DNA of 64,000 nucleotides from the NCBI GenBank assembly GCA_023228465.1, contig JALOBC010000003.1:1-64000 (forward strand), read 5' to 3'. This DNA is from Dokdonella sp. (GTDB lineage Bacteria; Pseudomonadota; Gammaproteobacteria; Xanthomonadales; Rhodanobacteraceae). A model generated the notes under the pieces. That model did not search any database. It worked only from the letters and a program-made list of their open reading frames with translations, and was not told the origin of the DNA. This document shows positions 1-7,733 of the stretch, in pieces. Position numbers and translations under genes: made by a program. The number at the start of each line of letters is the position of its first letter. Position 1 is the first letter of the stretch.

Positions 1-265
1 TGCCTTCCAGGCGCTGGCGCGCGCCGGTGATGGTGAAGCCCTGCTCGTACAGCAGCGAGCGGATCTGGCGGATCACGAGCACGTCATGGCGCTGGTAGTA
101 GCGGCGGTTGCCACGTCGCTTGACCGGCTTGAGGTTGGGAAACTCCTGCTCCCAGTAACGCAGGACGTGCGGCTTGACGCCGCACAGCTCACTGACCTCA
201 CCGATGGTGAAGTAGCGCTTGGCCGGGATGACCGGCAGTTCGGCGTTACTGCCCTGGTCCAGCAT
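1..265 (-). CDS. MerR-family transcriptional regulator (partial, N-terminal part)
   Basis: The first 88 codons of a MerR-type DNA-binding regulator are present; the C-terminal part lies beyond base 1. After a short N-terminal tail the protein reads [20 protein letters not shown], followed by [11 protein letters not shown] and [13 protein letters not shown], which is the winged helix-turn-helix of the MerR family. The ATG at 263-265 lies just inside the end of ihfA, so the genes overlap by about 20 bases and are probably cotranscribed. A MerR-like gene directly after ihfA is the usual arrangement in xanthomonads and other proteobacteria. The effector is unknown because the sensing domain is outside the window. 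Confidence 0.85.
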   Translation of the reverse strand, partial: MLDQGSNAELPVIPAKRYFTIGEVSELCGVKPHVLRYWEQEFPNLKPVKRRGNRRYYQRHDVLVIRQIRSLLYEQGFTITGARQRLEG

Positions 266-545
266 AGGCTTCCACCCGAACCTTCAGTTTCTGTCCCGGA
301 CGGAACGTCACCACCCGACGCGCCGAAATCGGAATTTCGACGCCAGTCTTGGGATTGCGCCCGGGACGTTGATTTTTCATGCGCAGGTCGAAATTGCCGA
401 ATCCCGACAGTTTCACCTGCTCCCCATTCTCCAATGCGCTACGCATGACCTCGAAAAAGGCATCGACGAACTCCTTGGCTTCGCGCTTGTTGAGTCCGAC
501 GTCCAGGAACAACCGCTCGGACATCTCCGCCTTTGTCAACGTCAT
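246..545 (-). CDS. ihfA: Integration host factor subunit alpha
   Basis: A 99-residue DNA-bending protein of the HU/IHF family; with IhfB it forms the heterodimer that bends DNA in recombination, replication and sigma54 transcription. The start [13 protein letters not shown] is chosen because it matches known IHF-alpha N-termini and because its ATG overlaps the pheT stop codon (ATGA, 542-545). The beta-arm with the intercalating proline shows as [14 protein letters not shown], and the body contains the family motif [11 protein letters not shown]. pheS-pheT-ihfA-merR is the classic order, in which IHF alpha is made with the phenylalanyl-tRNA synthetase operon. Confidence 0.97.
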   Translation of the reverse strand: MTLTKAEMSERLFLDVGLNKREAKEFVDAFFEVMRSALENGEQVKLSGFGNFDLRMKNQRPGRNPKTGVEIPISARRVVTFRPGQKLKVRVEAYAGPGQ

Positions 546-2929
546 CCTGCCCCCCTCAATCTGGCATTGCAAGCCGATTCCAGCGCGGCGACGGCAAGGG
601 CCACGCATCGATCGGCATCGGCATCCGCTAGGGTGCGTGAACTGTCCTGCAAAATCAAGCCTATAGCGAGGCTCTTCACGGCTTTGTCGAGCTTGCCCCC
701 GGCGTAGCGGTCAAACAGCACGACATCGACCAGCAGTTCGCCCACCGCAGCGCGCACGGTGGACTCCACGTGTGCGTACTCGACCTCGGCCGGCAGCTCG
801 AAGGACAGGTCGCGGCGCACCGACGGATAGCGCGACAGGGCCACCGGGCGCGGCACGGCGCGGGCGCGCAGCGGCGCGAGATCCAGTTCGAACACGTGCA
901 CGTCGTCCTCCAGGCCGAGCGCGGCGATCAGCGCGGGATGCAGTGCACCCATGATGCCGACCAGCGTCTCGCCACGGCGCAGTTCGGCGCTCTGGCCCGG
1001 GTGCAGCCAGGGCCGACGGGCGGCGACGAAGTCGAACGAGGCGGCATCGCCGGTCAGCGCGAGCAGCGATTGGATATCGCCCTTGAGATCGAAGAAGTCC
1101 AGCGCCCGCGCCGGCTCGCCCCACTGCTCGGCATGCGCCGCCCCGCTGACCGCACCGGCAATCCGGTCCAGCTCCGTGGGCGCGCCGGCAGCCTCGGCCG
1201 GAGCAGCGAAGATGCGCCCCTGTTCGAACAGGCGCACGCGCGCCTGTTGGCGACTGCGATTGGCCGCCAGCGCCGCCACCAGGCCGGGCAGCAGGCTGGT
1301 ACGCATGACGGCCAGTTCGGCCGACAGCGGATTGGCCAGCGCGATGGCCCGACCGGCCAGGCCCCAGGTCGCCAGCAGCTCGCGCGCGCAGAAGGCATAG
1401 GTGAGCGCTTCGAAGTAGCCACGCGCGGCGAGCTGCTCGCACAACGCCGGCAGGCCGACCAGCCGCTCATCCACGACCGGTGCCGACAGCTGGCCGGACG
1501 GCGCCCGATCCGGAATGTGCTGGTAGCCATGGATGCGCGCAACTTCTTCGATCAGGTCTTCCTCGATGGCAATATCGAAGCGCCGCCCCGGCGGCGTCGC
1601 GAGCCAGCCCTCGGGTGTGTCCACGACCTGCATGTCGAGCGCGCGCAGGATGCGTGCAACCTCGCCATCCGGCACCTCGATACCCAGCACGCGCGCGATG
1701 CGCGCGCGGCGCAGCGGCACCGCCGTCCGCGCCGGCAGGTGCTCGGCCGCCACGGCTTCCTGGATCTCGCCGGCACTGCCGCCCGCGGCGTCGAGGATGA
1801 GGCGCGTGGCGCGCTCCAGCGCCCTGCGCGGCAGGTCGGCATCCACGCCCCGCTCGAAACGGTGCGCAGCATCGGTGGCCATGCCCAGGCGCCGGGCACG
1901 TCCGGCCAGCGCGGCAGGCGCGAAATGTGCGGCTTCGAGGAATACCGCGTCCACCGCACCATCGATACGCGTGTCCCAACCGCCCATGAGGCCGGCCAGG
2001 GCCACCGGACGATCGGCGTCGGTAATGACCAGCAGTTCGTCATCCAGCGCCACCTCGCGCTGGTCGAGCAGGCGCAGGTGCTCGCCAGGGCGCCCGCGGC
2101 GCACGCCGATCGGCCCGGACAACTTGCCGGCATCGAAGGCATGCAGGGGCTGGCCCAGTTCGAGCATGACGTAGTTGGTCACATCCACCAGCAGGCTGAT
2201 CGGGCGCAGGCCACTGTGGGCAAGGCGCTGGCGCATCCATGCCGGCGTTGCCGCGGTGGCGTCGATGCCGGTGATGAAACGCCCGCAGTAGCGCGGACAA
2301 TCGGCCGGTGCCGCGAGGCGGATTTCGATCTGCCGGCCCGGCTGCGCCGGCAGCGGGTCCACCGCGAGCGGCGCCCAGGGAAGCTGGAAGGCGGCGGCGA
2401 CGTCGGCGGCCAGGCCTTCCAGGGACAGGCAATCGGCGCGGTTGGGGGTCAGGCCCAGATCCAGCGTGCAGTCGGGCAGGCCCAGCACTTCGGCCAGCGC
2501 CGCGCCAACCGGCGCCTCGCCCGGCAACTCCAGCAGACCGGAGGCGTCGGCGTCCAGTCCCAGTTCCCTGGCCGAACACAGCATGCCGAACGATTCGATG
2601 CCACGCAGCTTCGCCGCCTTGATGGTGAGCTCGCCGACGCGCGCGCCGATCCGCGCCAGCGGGGCCTTGAGGCCCACCCGCGCATTCGGCGCGCCGCACA
2701 CGATCTGCAGCGTTTCCGTGCCCACATCGACGCTGCATACCTGCAGGCGGTCGGCCTCGGGGTGCCGGGCACAGGCGGTAATCTGGCCCACCACGATGCC
2801 ATCGAGATGCTTGCCGACCACCTCGGCCCCTTCGACTTCGTGGCCGATCATGTCCAGCCGCTCGATCAGTTCATCGCGACTGACCGCCAGCGGAACGCGC
2901 GAACGCAACCAGTTTTCGGAGATTTTCAT
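542..2929 (-). CDS. pheT: Phenylalanine--tRNA ligase beta subunit
   Basis: A 795-residue beta subunit of the (alpha-beta)2 phenylalanyl-tRNA synthetase, normal length for the bacterial form. It opens [13 protein letters not shown], then has the tRNA-binding EMAP/OB domain (about residues 40-150, [19 protein letters not shown]), the B3/B4 editing domain in the middle ([21 protein letters not shown]), the B5 domain, the catalytic-like core, and the C-terminal ferredoxin-fold anticodon-binding domain ([15 protein letters not shown]). A longer open frame upstream runs into a repeat-rich spacer and is not believed. It shares a four-base ATGA overlap with ihfA and lies 137 bases after pheS. Confidence 0.97.
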   Translation of the reverse strand: MKISENWLRSRVPLAVSRDELIERLDMIGHEVEGAEVVGKHLDGIVVGQITACARHPEADRLQVCSVDVGTETLQIVCGAPNARVGLKAPLARIGARVGELTIKAAKLRGIESFGMLCSARELGLDADASGLLELPGEAPVGAALAEVLGLPDCTLDLGLTPNRADCLSLEGLAADVAAAFQLPWAPLAVDPLPAQPGRQIEIRLAAPADCPRYCGRFITGIDATAATPAWMRQRLAHSGLRPISLLVDVTNYVMLELGQPLHAFDAGKLSGPIGVRRGRPGEHLRLLDQREVALDDELLVITDADRPVALAGLMGGWDTRIDGAVDAVFLEAAHFAPAALAGRARRLGMATDAAHRFERGVDADLPRRALERATRLILDAAGGSAGEIQEAVAAEHLPARTAVPLRRARIARVLGIEVPDGEVARILRALDMQVVDTPEGWLATPPGRRFDIAIEEDLIEEVARIHGYQHIPDRAPSGQLSAPVVDERLVGLPALCEQLAARGYFEALTYAFCARELLATWGLAGRAIALANPLSAELAVMRTSLLPGLVAALAANRSRQQARVRLFEQGRIFAAPAEAAGAPTELDRIAGAVSGAAHAEQWGEPARALDFFDLKGDIQSLLALTGDAASFDFVAARRPWLHPGQSAELRRGETLVGIMGALHPALIAALGLEDDVHVFELDLAPLRARAVPRPVALSRYPSVRRDLSFELPAEVEYAHVESTVRAAVGELLVDVVLFDRYAGGKLDKAVKSLAIGLILQDSSRTLADADADRCVALAVAALESACNARLRGAG

Positions 2930-2940
2930 GGGCAAGAGCC

Positions 2941-3054
2941 GGGAATCGGGAATGGAGAATCGGGAATCGTCGCGAGCAACGGTGCGGGTCACCGGCGGGG
3001 TTCGTGGGGAATCCTGGAGCAGCAGGCGTTTGCTTCAAACCATTCCCGATTCCC
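2941..3054. repeat. Inverted pair of dispersed GGGAATCGGGAATGG repeat between pheS and pheT
   Basis: The pheS-pheT spacer holds GGGAATCGGGAATGG at 2941-2955, followed by a further degenerate copy to about 2969, and its exact reverse complement at 3040-3054. The 15-base arms are perfect and enclose about 84 bases. RNA from either strand could fold into a long hairpin inside the operon. Related GGGATT/GGGAAT units occur at 19195-19214 and at 39832-40022. Confidence 0.85.
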
Positions 3055-3066
3055 CAGTTGCGCCGC

Positions 3067-4059
3067 TCAGGCAAACTGGCGCAGGAAGCGGACGTCGTTC
3101 TCGAAGAACGCACGCAGGTCGACCACGCCGTAGCGCAGCATCGCCAGGCGCTCGACGCCCATGCCGAAGGCGAAGCCGGTGTAGCGTTCCGGGTCGATGC
3201 CGCAGTTCTTCAGCACCTGCGGATGCACCATGCCGCAGCCGAGCACTTCCAGCCAGCGCGAGCCGCCATCCGGGAGATCCCAGCGGATCACCACGTCGGC
3301 ACCCGGCTCGACGAACGGGAAGAAGGTCGGCTTGAACATCATTTCGAAATCGCGATCGAAGAAGGCGCGCAGGAACTCGCGCAGCGTGCCCTTGAGGTCG
3401 GCCATGCTCGAGCTCTCGTCGATCAGCAGTCCCTCGACCTGATGGAACATCGGCGAGTGGGTCTGGTCCGAATCGCTGCGGTACACCTTGCCCGGCGCGA
3501 TCAGCCGGATCGGCGGCGTGCGCCCCCGGGCCGCACGGATCTGCACCGGCGAGGTGTGGGTGCGCAGCAGTCGCCCGTCCGGGAACCAGAAGGTATCGTG
3601 CATGGTGCGCGCCGGGTGGTCGGCGGGAAAGTTCAGCGCACCGAAGTTGTGCCAGTCATCCTCGATCTCCGGACCATCGGCGCTGTCATAGCCGAGGCGG
3701 GCGAAGATGCTCGTGATGCGCTCCAGGGTGCGCGTCAGGGGATGCAGGTTGCCGCGCCCGGCATCGCGCCCGGGCAGAGTGACGTCGAGCTGCTCGGCCG
3801 CCAGACGGCGTTCCAGCGCAACGTGCTCGAGCGCTTCCCGCCGCGTGGCGATGGCTTCGGCCAGGCGTTCCTTGGCTGCATTCACCTCGGCGCCACGCGC
3901 GCGCCGCTGCTCCGGCGGCAAGCTGCCCAACGCCTTCAGCGCTGCCGTGACCGCGCCATTGCGCCCCAGCAGGGCTACGCGCAAGGCCTCGAGCGCATCG
4001 AGTGAAGCGGCGCCCTCGATGTCGCCGAGAGCGCGGTCGATCTGCGTGAGTGCATCCAT
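3067..4059 (-). CDS. pheS: Phenylalanine--tRNA ligase alpha subunit
   Basis: A 330-residue catalytic alpha subunit of phenylalanyl-tRNA synthetase, which charges tRNA-Phe. The start [17 protein letters not shown] is the family N-terminus; the open frame continues upstream through a terminator, so the longer version is rejected. An N-terminal coiled coil (residues 1-85) is followed by the class II core: motif 1 around [10 protein letters not shown], motif 2 with HTSPVQIRA, and motif 3 near [17 protein letters not shown]. The alanine in FAFGMG is the position known in E. coli to control p-Cl-Phe discrimination. It follows rplT, from which it is separated by a hairpin terminator/attenuator. Confidence 0.98.
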   Translation of the reverse strand: MDALTQIDRALGDIEGAASLDALEALRVALLGRNGAVTAALKALGSLPPEQRRARGAEVNAAKERLAEAIATRREALEHVALERRLAAEQLDVTLPGRDAGRGNLHPLTRTLERITSIFARLGYDSADGPEIEDDWHNFGALNFPADHPARTMHDTFWFPDGRLLRTHTSPVQIRAARGRTPPIRLIAPGKVYRSDSDQTHSPMFHQVEGLLIDESSSMADLKGTLREFLRAFFDRDFEMMFKPTFFPFVEPGADVVIRWDLPDGGSRWLEVLGCGMVHPQVLKNCGIDPERYTGFAFGMGVERLAMLRYGVVDLRAFFENDVRFLRQFA

Positions 4060-4135
4060 CCTGAATCCCCGTTGCGCGGCCACCCGCGCCGAGCTGTCGG
4101 CGGCCGGCGCCCGAACGCGCCGCGTCCGGGGCCGA

Positions 4136-4172
4136 TAAACGAAAACGGGGAGGAGGCCAGGCCCCCTCCCCG
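4136..4172 (-). terminator. Hairpin terminator/attenuator between rplT and pheS
   Basis: On the minus strand, arms at 4160-4172 and 4146-4158 form a GC-rich stem of about 10 base pairs with a five-base loop, followed by a U-rich run (GTTTTCGTTT). A second GC-rich hairpin, built on CCCGCC and GGCGGG, precedes it at about 4180-4222. The placement matches the attenuated pheST leader of enterics, but I find no ATG or GTG leader peptide rich in Phe codons between the rplT stop and the hairpin. It may therefore act as a simple partial terminator that sets the ratio of L20 to PheST. Confidence 0.75.
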
Positions 4173-4228
4173 CGCTGATCGAAGTTTCCTCGAACCCGCC
4201 CGGCCGAACCGGCCTGGCGGGTCGAAAC

Positions 4229-4588
4229 TTACGCCGCCAGGTTGGCCTTGGCCTTTTCTGCCAGCGCGCCGAACGCCTGGATGTCATGCACGGCGATGTC
4301 GGCCAGCACCTTGCGGTCGAGCGAGATGCCGGCCTTCCTGAGGCCGTTCATCAGGCGGCTGTAGGACAGGCCGTACTGGCGCGCCGCGGCATTGATGCGC
4401 ACGATCCACAGGGAGCGGAAATTGCGCTTCTTCTGCTTGCGGCCGATGTAGGCGTACTGGTGCGCCTTGGTCACCGCCTGCTTGGCGACGCGGAATACCT
4501 TGCGACGCGCGTTGTAGTAACCCTTGGCCTTGCCGAGGATCTTCTTGTGACGGCGCTTGGCGATGACGCCACGCTTGACTCGTGCCAT
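4229..4588 (-). CDS. rplT: 50S ribosomal protein L20
   Basis: L20 binds 23S rRNA early in large-subunit assembly and, in bacteria where it has been studied, represses its own operon at the translational level. The 119-residue product begins [19 protein letters not shown] and carries the conserved block [18 protein letters not shown] and the C-terminal [12 protein letters not shown]. Length and sequence are typical. A strong ribosome-binding site, GAGGAGG, lies in the 13-base gap after rpmI, so the two ribosomal genes are tightly linked. Confidence 0.99.
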   Translation of the reverse strand: MARVKRGVIAKRRHKKILGKAKGYYNARRKVFRVAKQAVTKAHQYAYIGRKQKKRNFRSLWIVRINAAARQYGLSYSRLMNGLRKAGISLDRKVLADIAVHDIQAFGALAEKAKANLAA

Positions 4589-4601
4589 GGTTCAGTCCTC
4601 C

Positions 4602-4799
4602 TCAGACGTAGGGCAGCATGCGGGCGACGCGCCCCGCGTCTTCCTTGCGCACGTAGTTGGTGGCCCGCAGGCCGCGCTTGCGCTTGGTCGACTTCTTCGT
4701 GAGGATGTGGCTCCTGAACGCGTGGCCGCACTTGAACTTGCCGGACGCGGTCTTGCGGAACCGCTTGGCAGCGGCCCGGTTGGTTTTCATCTTGGGCAT
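4602..4799 (-). CDS. rpmI: 50S ribosomal protein L35
   Basis: A 65-residue basic ribosomal protein of normal length. It opens [20 protein letters not shown] and contains the family signature [18 protein letters not shown] clear Shine-Dalgarno sequence AAGGAG stands eight bases before the ATG. It is separated from infC by a 197-base leader with two stable hairpins and lies 13 bases before rplT. In enterics this spacer region is where L20 binds to control rpmI and rplT translation. Confidence 0.98.
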   Translation of the reverse strand: MPKMKTNRAAAKRFRKTASGKFKCGHAFRSHILTKKSTKRKRGLRATNYVRKEDAGRVARMLPYV

Positions 4800-4884
4800 G
4801 GCCCGATCTCCTTGGGTGGTTTTGTTGACTGGCGCGAGCGGCGGGTTGCCCCGCGCTTTCCATCCTGCTCGAACCGGCTTGTAG

Positions 4885-4928
4885 GGCCCGCGAACGGGCC
4901 AGGTCCTTCAGGGCGCCGTGCGGCGCCC
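4885..4928 (-). promoter_or_regulatory. Two adjacent hairpins in the infC-rpmI leader (candidate L20 operator)
   Basis: In the 197-base spacer between infC and rpmI the minus strand carries a perfect 7-bp stem GGGCGCC/GGCGCCC with loop GCAC (4911-4928), then a 6-bp stem GGCCCG/CGGGCC closed on a UUCG loop (4885-4900). No T-run follows, so these are not terminators. L20 autoregulates through structured leaders in this position in other bacteria. The link to L20 here is inference from position only. Confidence 0.45.
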
Positions 4929-4996
4929 GTTCTTCCCCTGCGCAAAGATGCCGCGCTCGCGTGAAGGCGAATGCGGCGTGCCCCGTGCTGACTGGA

Positions 4997-5521
4997 TCAG
5001 GCCTTCTTCTTCGGCGCGATCATCATCACCATCAGGCGCCCTTCCATGCGCGGAAACTGTTCGATTACCGCTTCCTCGGCGATATCGGCGGTAATCCTGT
5101 CGACCATCGCCCGACCCAACTCCTGATGCGCCATTTCGCGCCCGCGGAAGCGGATCGTGATCTTGACCTTGTCGCCTTCCTCCAGGAAGCGCCGCAGGTT
5201 GCGCAGCTTGATCGTGTAGTCACCGATGTCGGTGGTCGGGCGGAACTTCAGTTCCTTGATCTCGACCTGCTTCTGCTTCTTCTTGGCAGCGTTTGCCTTC
5301 TTCTGACTCTCGAACTTGAACTTGCCGAAATCCATGATGCGGCAGACCGGTGGGTCGCCGTGGGGCTGGATCTCGACCAGATCGAGGCCCGCATCTTCGG
5401 CCATGGCGAGGGCCTCGTCGCGGGACAGGATGCCGACCTGCTCTCCCTCCGCGCCGATCACGCGCACCCGCGGAACACGGATCTCATGATTGCGGCGGTT
5501 CGTCTTGGTGTCGGTGGCGAT
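4997..5521 (-). CDS. infC: Translation initiation factor IF-3 (ATC start codon)
   Basis: IF-3 binds the 30S subunit and checks start-codon and initiator-tRNA pairing. The start is ATC at 5519-5521, giving [20 protein letters not shown] and a 174-residue product of normal length. It is chosen because the ATC is followed directly by the conserved IF-3 N-terminus, an in-frame TGA lies only one codon upstream, and a strong GGAGG sits eight bases before it. No ATG, GTG or TTG occurs in frame before the internal GTG at 5465, which would remove the conserved N-terminal tail. infC is known for rare AUU/AUC starts, which let IF-3 repress its own synthesis. It lies 41 bases after thrS. Confidence 0.96.
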   Translation of the reverse strand: MATDTKTNRRNHEIRVPRVRVIGAEGEQVGILSRDEALAMAEDAGLDLVEIQPHGDPPVCRIMDFGKFKFESQKKANAAKKKQKQVEIKELKFRPTTDIGDYTIKLRNLRRFLEEGDKVKITIRFRGREMAHQELGRAMVDRITADIAEEAVIEQFPRMEGRLMVMMIAPKKKA

Positions 5522-5534
5522 ACGTCAATCCTCC
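5519..5534 (-). promoter_or_regulatory. infC ribosome-binding site with rare ATC start
   Basis: GGAGG (5530-5534) stands eight bases before the ATC start codon (5519-5521) on the minus strand. Because IF-3 discriminates against non-standard starts, this combination is the known basis of infC autoregulation. Confidence 0.9.
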
Positions 5535-5562
5535 AGGAGAAAATACGACCGGCCGTGCCGCA

Positions 5563-7467
5563 TCAGGCTGCGGCACAGTCGGATTCAAGGCGTGCGGAAA
5601 AGGCAGCGACCGGCATCGATCCCAGGTCTTCACCCGCACGCGTACGCACGGCAACGGCGCCCGCCTCCTTCTCGCGATCACCCACGACTAGGAGATAGGG
5701 CACCTTGGCCAGCGTATGCTCGCGGATTTTATAGCCGATCTTTTCGTTGCGCAAATCCGTCGCCACGCGGAAACCTTGCGCCAGGAGCTGGCGGGCCACC
5801 TCGCCCACGTAGTCGGCCTGCGCGTCGGTGATGTTCATCACCACCGCCTGCACCGGCGCAAGCCAGGCCGGGAAGACGCCGGCATGGTGCTCGATGAGGA
5901 TGCCGATGAAGCGTTCCATCGATCCGACGATCGCCCGGTGCAGCATCACCGGCGTATGCCGGGCCGAATCCTCGCCGACGTATTCGGCACCCAGGCGCCC
6001 GGGCATGGAGAAGTCCACCTGCATGGTGCCCAGCTGCCAGGCGCGTCCGATCGAGTCCTTGAGGTGGTACTCGATCTTCGGCCCGTAGAAGGCGCCCTCG
6101 CCCGGCAGTTCCTCCCATTCCACGCCACAGCTCGCCAGCGCCTTGCGCAGCGCGTCCTCGGACTTGTCCCAGCTCTCATCCGAGCCGATGCGCGGCTCCG
6201 GGCGCAGCGCGATCTTCAGGCCGACATCGGTGAAGCCGAAGTGCGCATACACCGCCATCGCCTGGCGGTGGAAGGCGACGACTTCGGACTCGATCTGCGC
6301 CTCGGTGCAGAAGATGTGGCCATCGTCCTGCACGAAGCCACGCACGCGCATCAGCCCGTGCAGCGCGCCGGAGGGCTCGTTGCGATGGCAGGAGCCGAAC
6401 TCGCCATAGCGGATCGGCAGGTCCCGGTAGCTGCGCAGGCCGTGGTTGTAGATCTGCACATGACCCGGGCAGTTCATCGGCTTCACCGCGTAGGTGCGCT
6501 TCTCCGACTCGGTGAAGAACATGTTTTCCTGATAGTTGTCCCAATGCCCGGACTTCTTCCATAGCGACACATCCAGGATCTGCGGCGCACGCACCTCCTG
6601 GTAGCCTGAATCGCGATATACCTTGCGCATGTATTGCTCGACCGCCTGCCAGATGGCCCAGCCGTTGGGGTGCCAGAACACCAGCCCGGGCGCCTCCTCC
6701 TGCATGTGGAAGAGGTCCTGCTGGCGGGCGATGCGGCGATGGTCGCGCTTTTCCGCCTCCTCGATCTGGTGCAGGTAGGCGGCCAGATCCTTGTCGTTCA
6801 GCCACGCAGTGCCGTAGATGCGCGAGAGCATCTCGTTGTCCGAATCGCCGCGCCAGTACGCCCCGGCCACCTTCATCAGCCTGAAGCTGCGCAGGCGGCT
6901 GGTATCGGGCACGTGCGGTCCGCGGCACAGGTCGGTGAACTCGCCCTGGGTATAGAGGGAAAGCGCCTCGTCGGCCGGGATCGCCTCGATGATCTCGGCC
7001 TTGTACAGCTCGCCCTTGCCACGGAAGTAGGCCACCGCCTCGTCGCGCGCCATCACCTCGCGCGTGATCGGCAACCCCTCGGCGGCGATCCTCTTCATTT
7101 CCGCCTCGATCGCGGCGAGGTCCTCGGGCGTGAACTGGCGTTCGAAGGCGAAATCGTAATAGAAGCCGTTCTCGATCACCGGCCCGATGGTCACCTGGGC
7201 GCTGGGAAAGAGGCGCTGCACCGCCTGGGCGAGGAGGTGCGCGGTGGAGTGGCGGATGATGTCCAGCGCCTCGGGACTCTTCTCGGTCACGATTGCCAAC
7301 GCGGCGTCGCGATCGATCAGGTGCCCGGTGTCGACCAGCTGCCCGTCGACCTTGCCGGCCAGCGCGGCCTTGGCCAGGCCCGGGCCAATCGACGCGGCCA
7401 CCTCCTGCACGGTGACGGGATGCTCGAACGGGCGCTGGCTGCCGTCGGGGAGCGTGATGGTGATCAT
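5563..7467 (-). CDS. thrS: Threonine--tRNA ligase
   Basis: A 634-residue threonyl-tRNA synthetase. In order it has an N-terminal TGS domain ([18 protein letters not shown], residues 1-64), the editing domain with [11 protein letters not shown] near residue 75, the class II catalytic core with zinc-binding [12 protein letters not shown], motif 2 ([19 protein letters not shown]), motif 3 ([20 protein letters not shown]), and the C-terminal anticodon-binding domain ([14 protein letters not shown]). The start at MITI fits the family; a longer frame adds 12 residues with no homology. It is the first gene of the translation operon and is preceded by a long leader containing a terminator-like hairpin. 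Confidence 0.98.
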   Translation of the reverse strand: MITITLPDGSQRPFEHPVTVQEVAASIGPGLAKAALAGKVDGQLVDTGHLIDRDAALAIVTEKSPEALDIIRHSTAHLLAQAVQRLFPSAQVTIGPVIENGFYYDFAFERQFTPEDLAAIEAEMKRIAAEGLPITREVMARDEAVAYFRGKGELYKAEIIEAIPADEALSLYTQGEFTDLCRGPHVPDTSRLRSFRLMKVAGAYWRGDSDNEMLSRIYGTAWLNDKDLAAYLHQIEEAEKRDHRRIARQQDLFHMQEEAPGLVFWHPNGWAIWQAVEQYMRKVYRDSGYQEVRAPQILDVSLWKKSGHWDNYQENMFFTESEKRTYAVKPMNCPGHVQIYNHGLRSYRDLPIRYGEFGSCHRNEPSGALHGLMRVRGFVQDDGHIFCTEAQIESEVVAFHRQAMAVYAHFGFTDVGLKIALRPEPRIGSDESWDKSEDALRKALASCGVEWEELPGEGAFYGPKIEYHLKDSIGRAWQLGTMQVDFSMPGRLGAEYVGEDSARHTPVMLHRAIVGSMERFIGILIEHHAGVFPAWLAPVQAVVMNITDAQADYVGEVARQLLAQGFRVATDLRNEKIGYKIREHTLAKVPYLLVVGDREKEAGAVAVRTRAGEDLGSMPVAAFSARLESDCAAA

Positions 7468-7524
7468 GTGCGAAATTCCATGGAATCGAAGTCGGCGGCG
7501 CACGCAGAGCGGGCCGCAGACAAC

Positions 7525-7545
7525 AAAAAAGGCGCACCGGCGCCC
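7525..7545 (-). terminator. Terminator-like hairpin in the thrS leader
   Basis: On the minus strand a GGCGC/GCGCC stem with a four-base loop (7531-7544) is followed by six T residues (7525-7530) and then GTTG. It lies about 60 bases before the thrS ATG and downstream of the predicted thrS promoter, so it could work as an attenuator. It could also end transcripts arriving from the diguanylate cyclase gene. The stem is short, and function is inferred. Confidence 0.6.
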
Positions 7546-7659
7546 TTGGAAGGAAAGCGAACCGGCGGCGTGGAATCAGACGTGGCGGGTTCGTGTATCC
7601 ATGTCGCACACTCGACCGGCGGGTTGCCGCGGGCCACCTTGGCTGTTCGTGGAACGACG

Positions 7660-7688
7660 AAGCTAGACCAGCACGCAGCGACTGTCAA
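7660..7688 (-). promoter_or_regulatory. Predicted sigma70 promoter of the thrS operon
   Basis: On the minus strand, a perfect -35 box TTGACA (7683-7688) is separated by 17 bases from TAGCTT (7660-7665). Transcription would start near 7653, giving a leader of about 185 bases before thrS. The site lies in the gap after the diguanylate cyclase stop codon (7734). Confidence 0.65.
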
Positions 7689-7733
7689 TGCTGCGACGCC
7701 CGCTGCATGGCAGGTGCCGCGTCACGCGTGCAT

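Noticed and set aside
770..3133. A 787-codon plus-strand frame opposite pheT
   Set aside because: Antisense to pheT; low-complexity Arg/Gln/Gly-rich product with no domain.
7600..7653. T-box-like AAGGTGGCCCGCGG in the thrS leader
   Set aside because: It resembles part of the T-box motif AGGGTGGNACCGCG but misses a base, is about 80 bases from the terminator, and no specifier stem is visible; T-boxes are not expected in this group.
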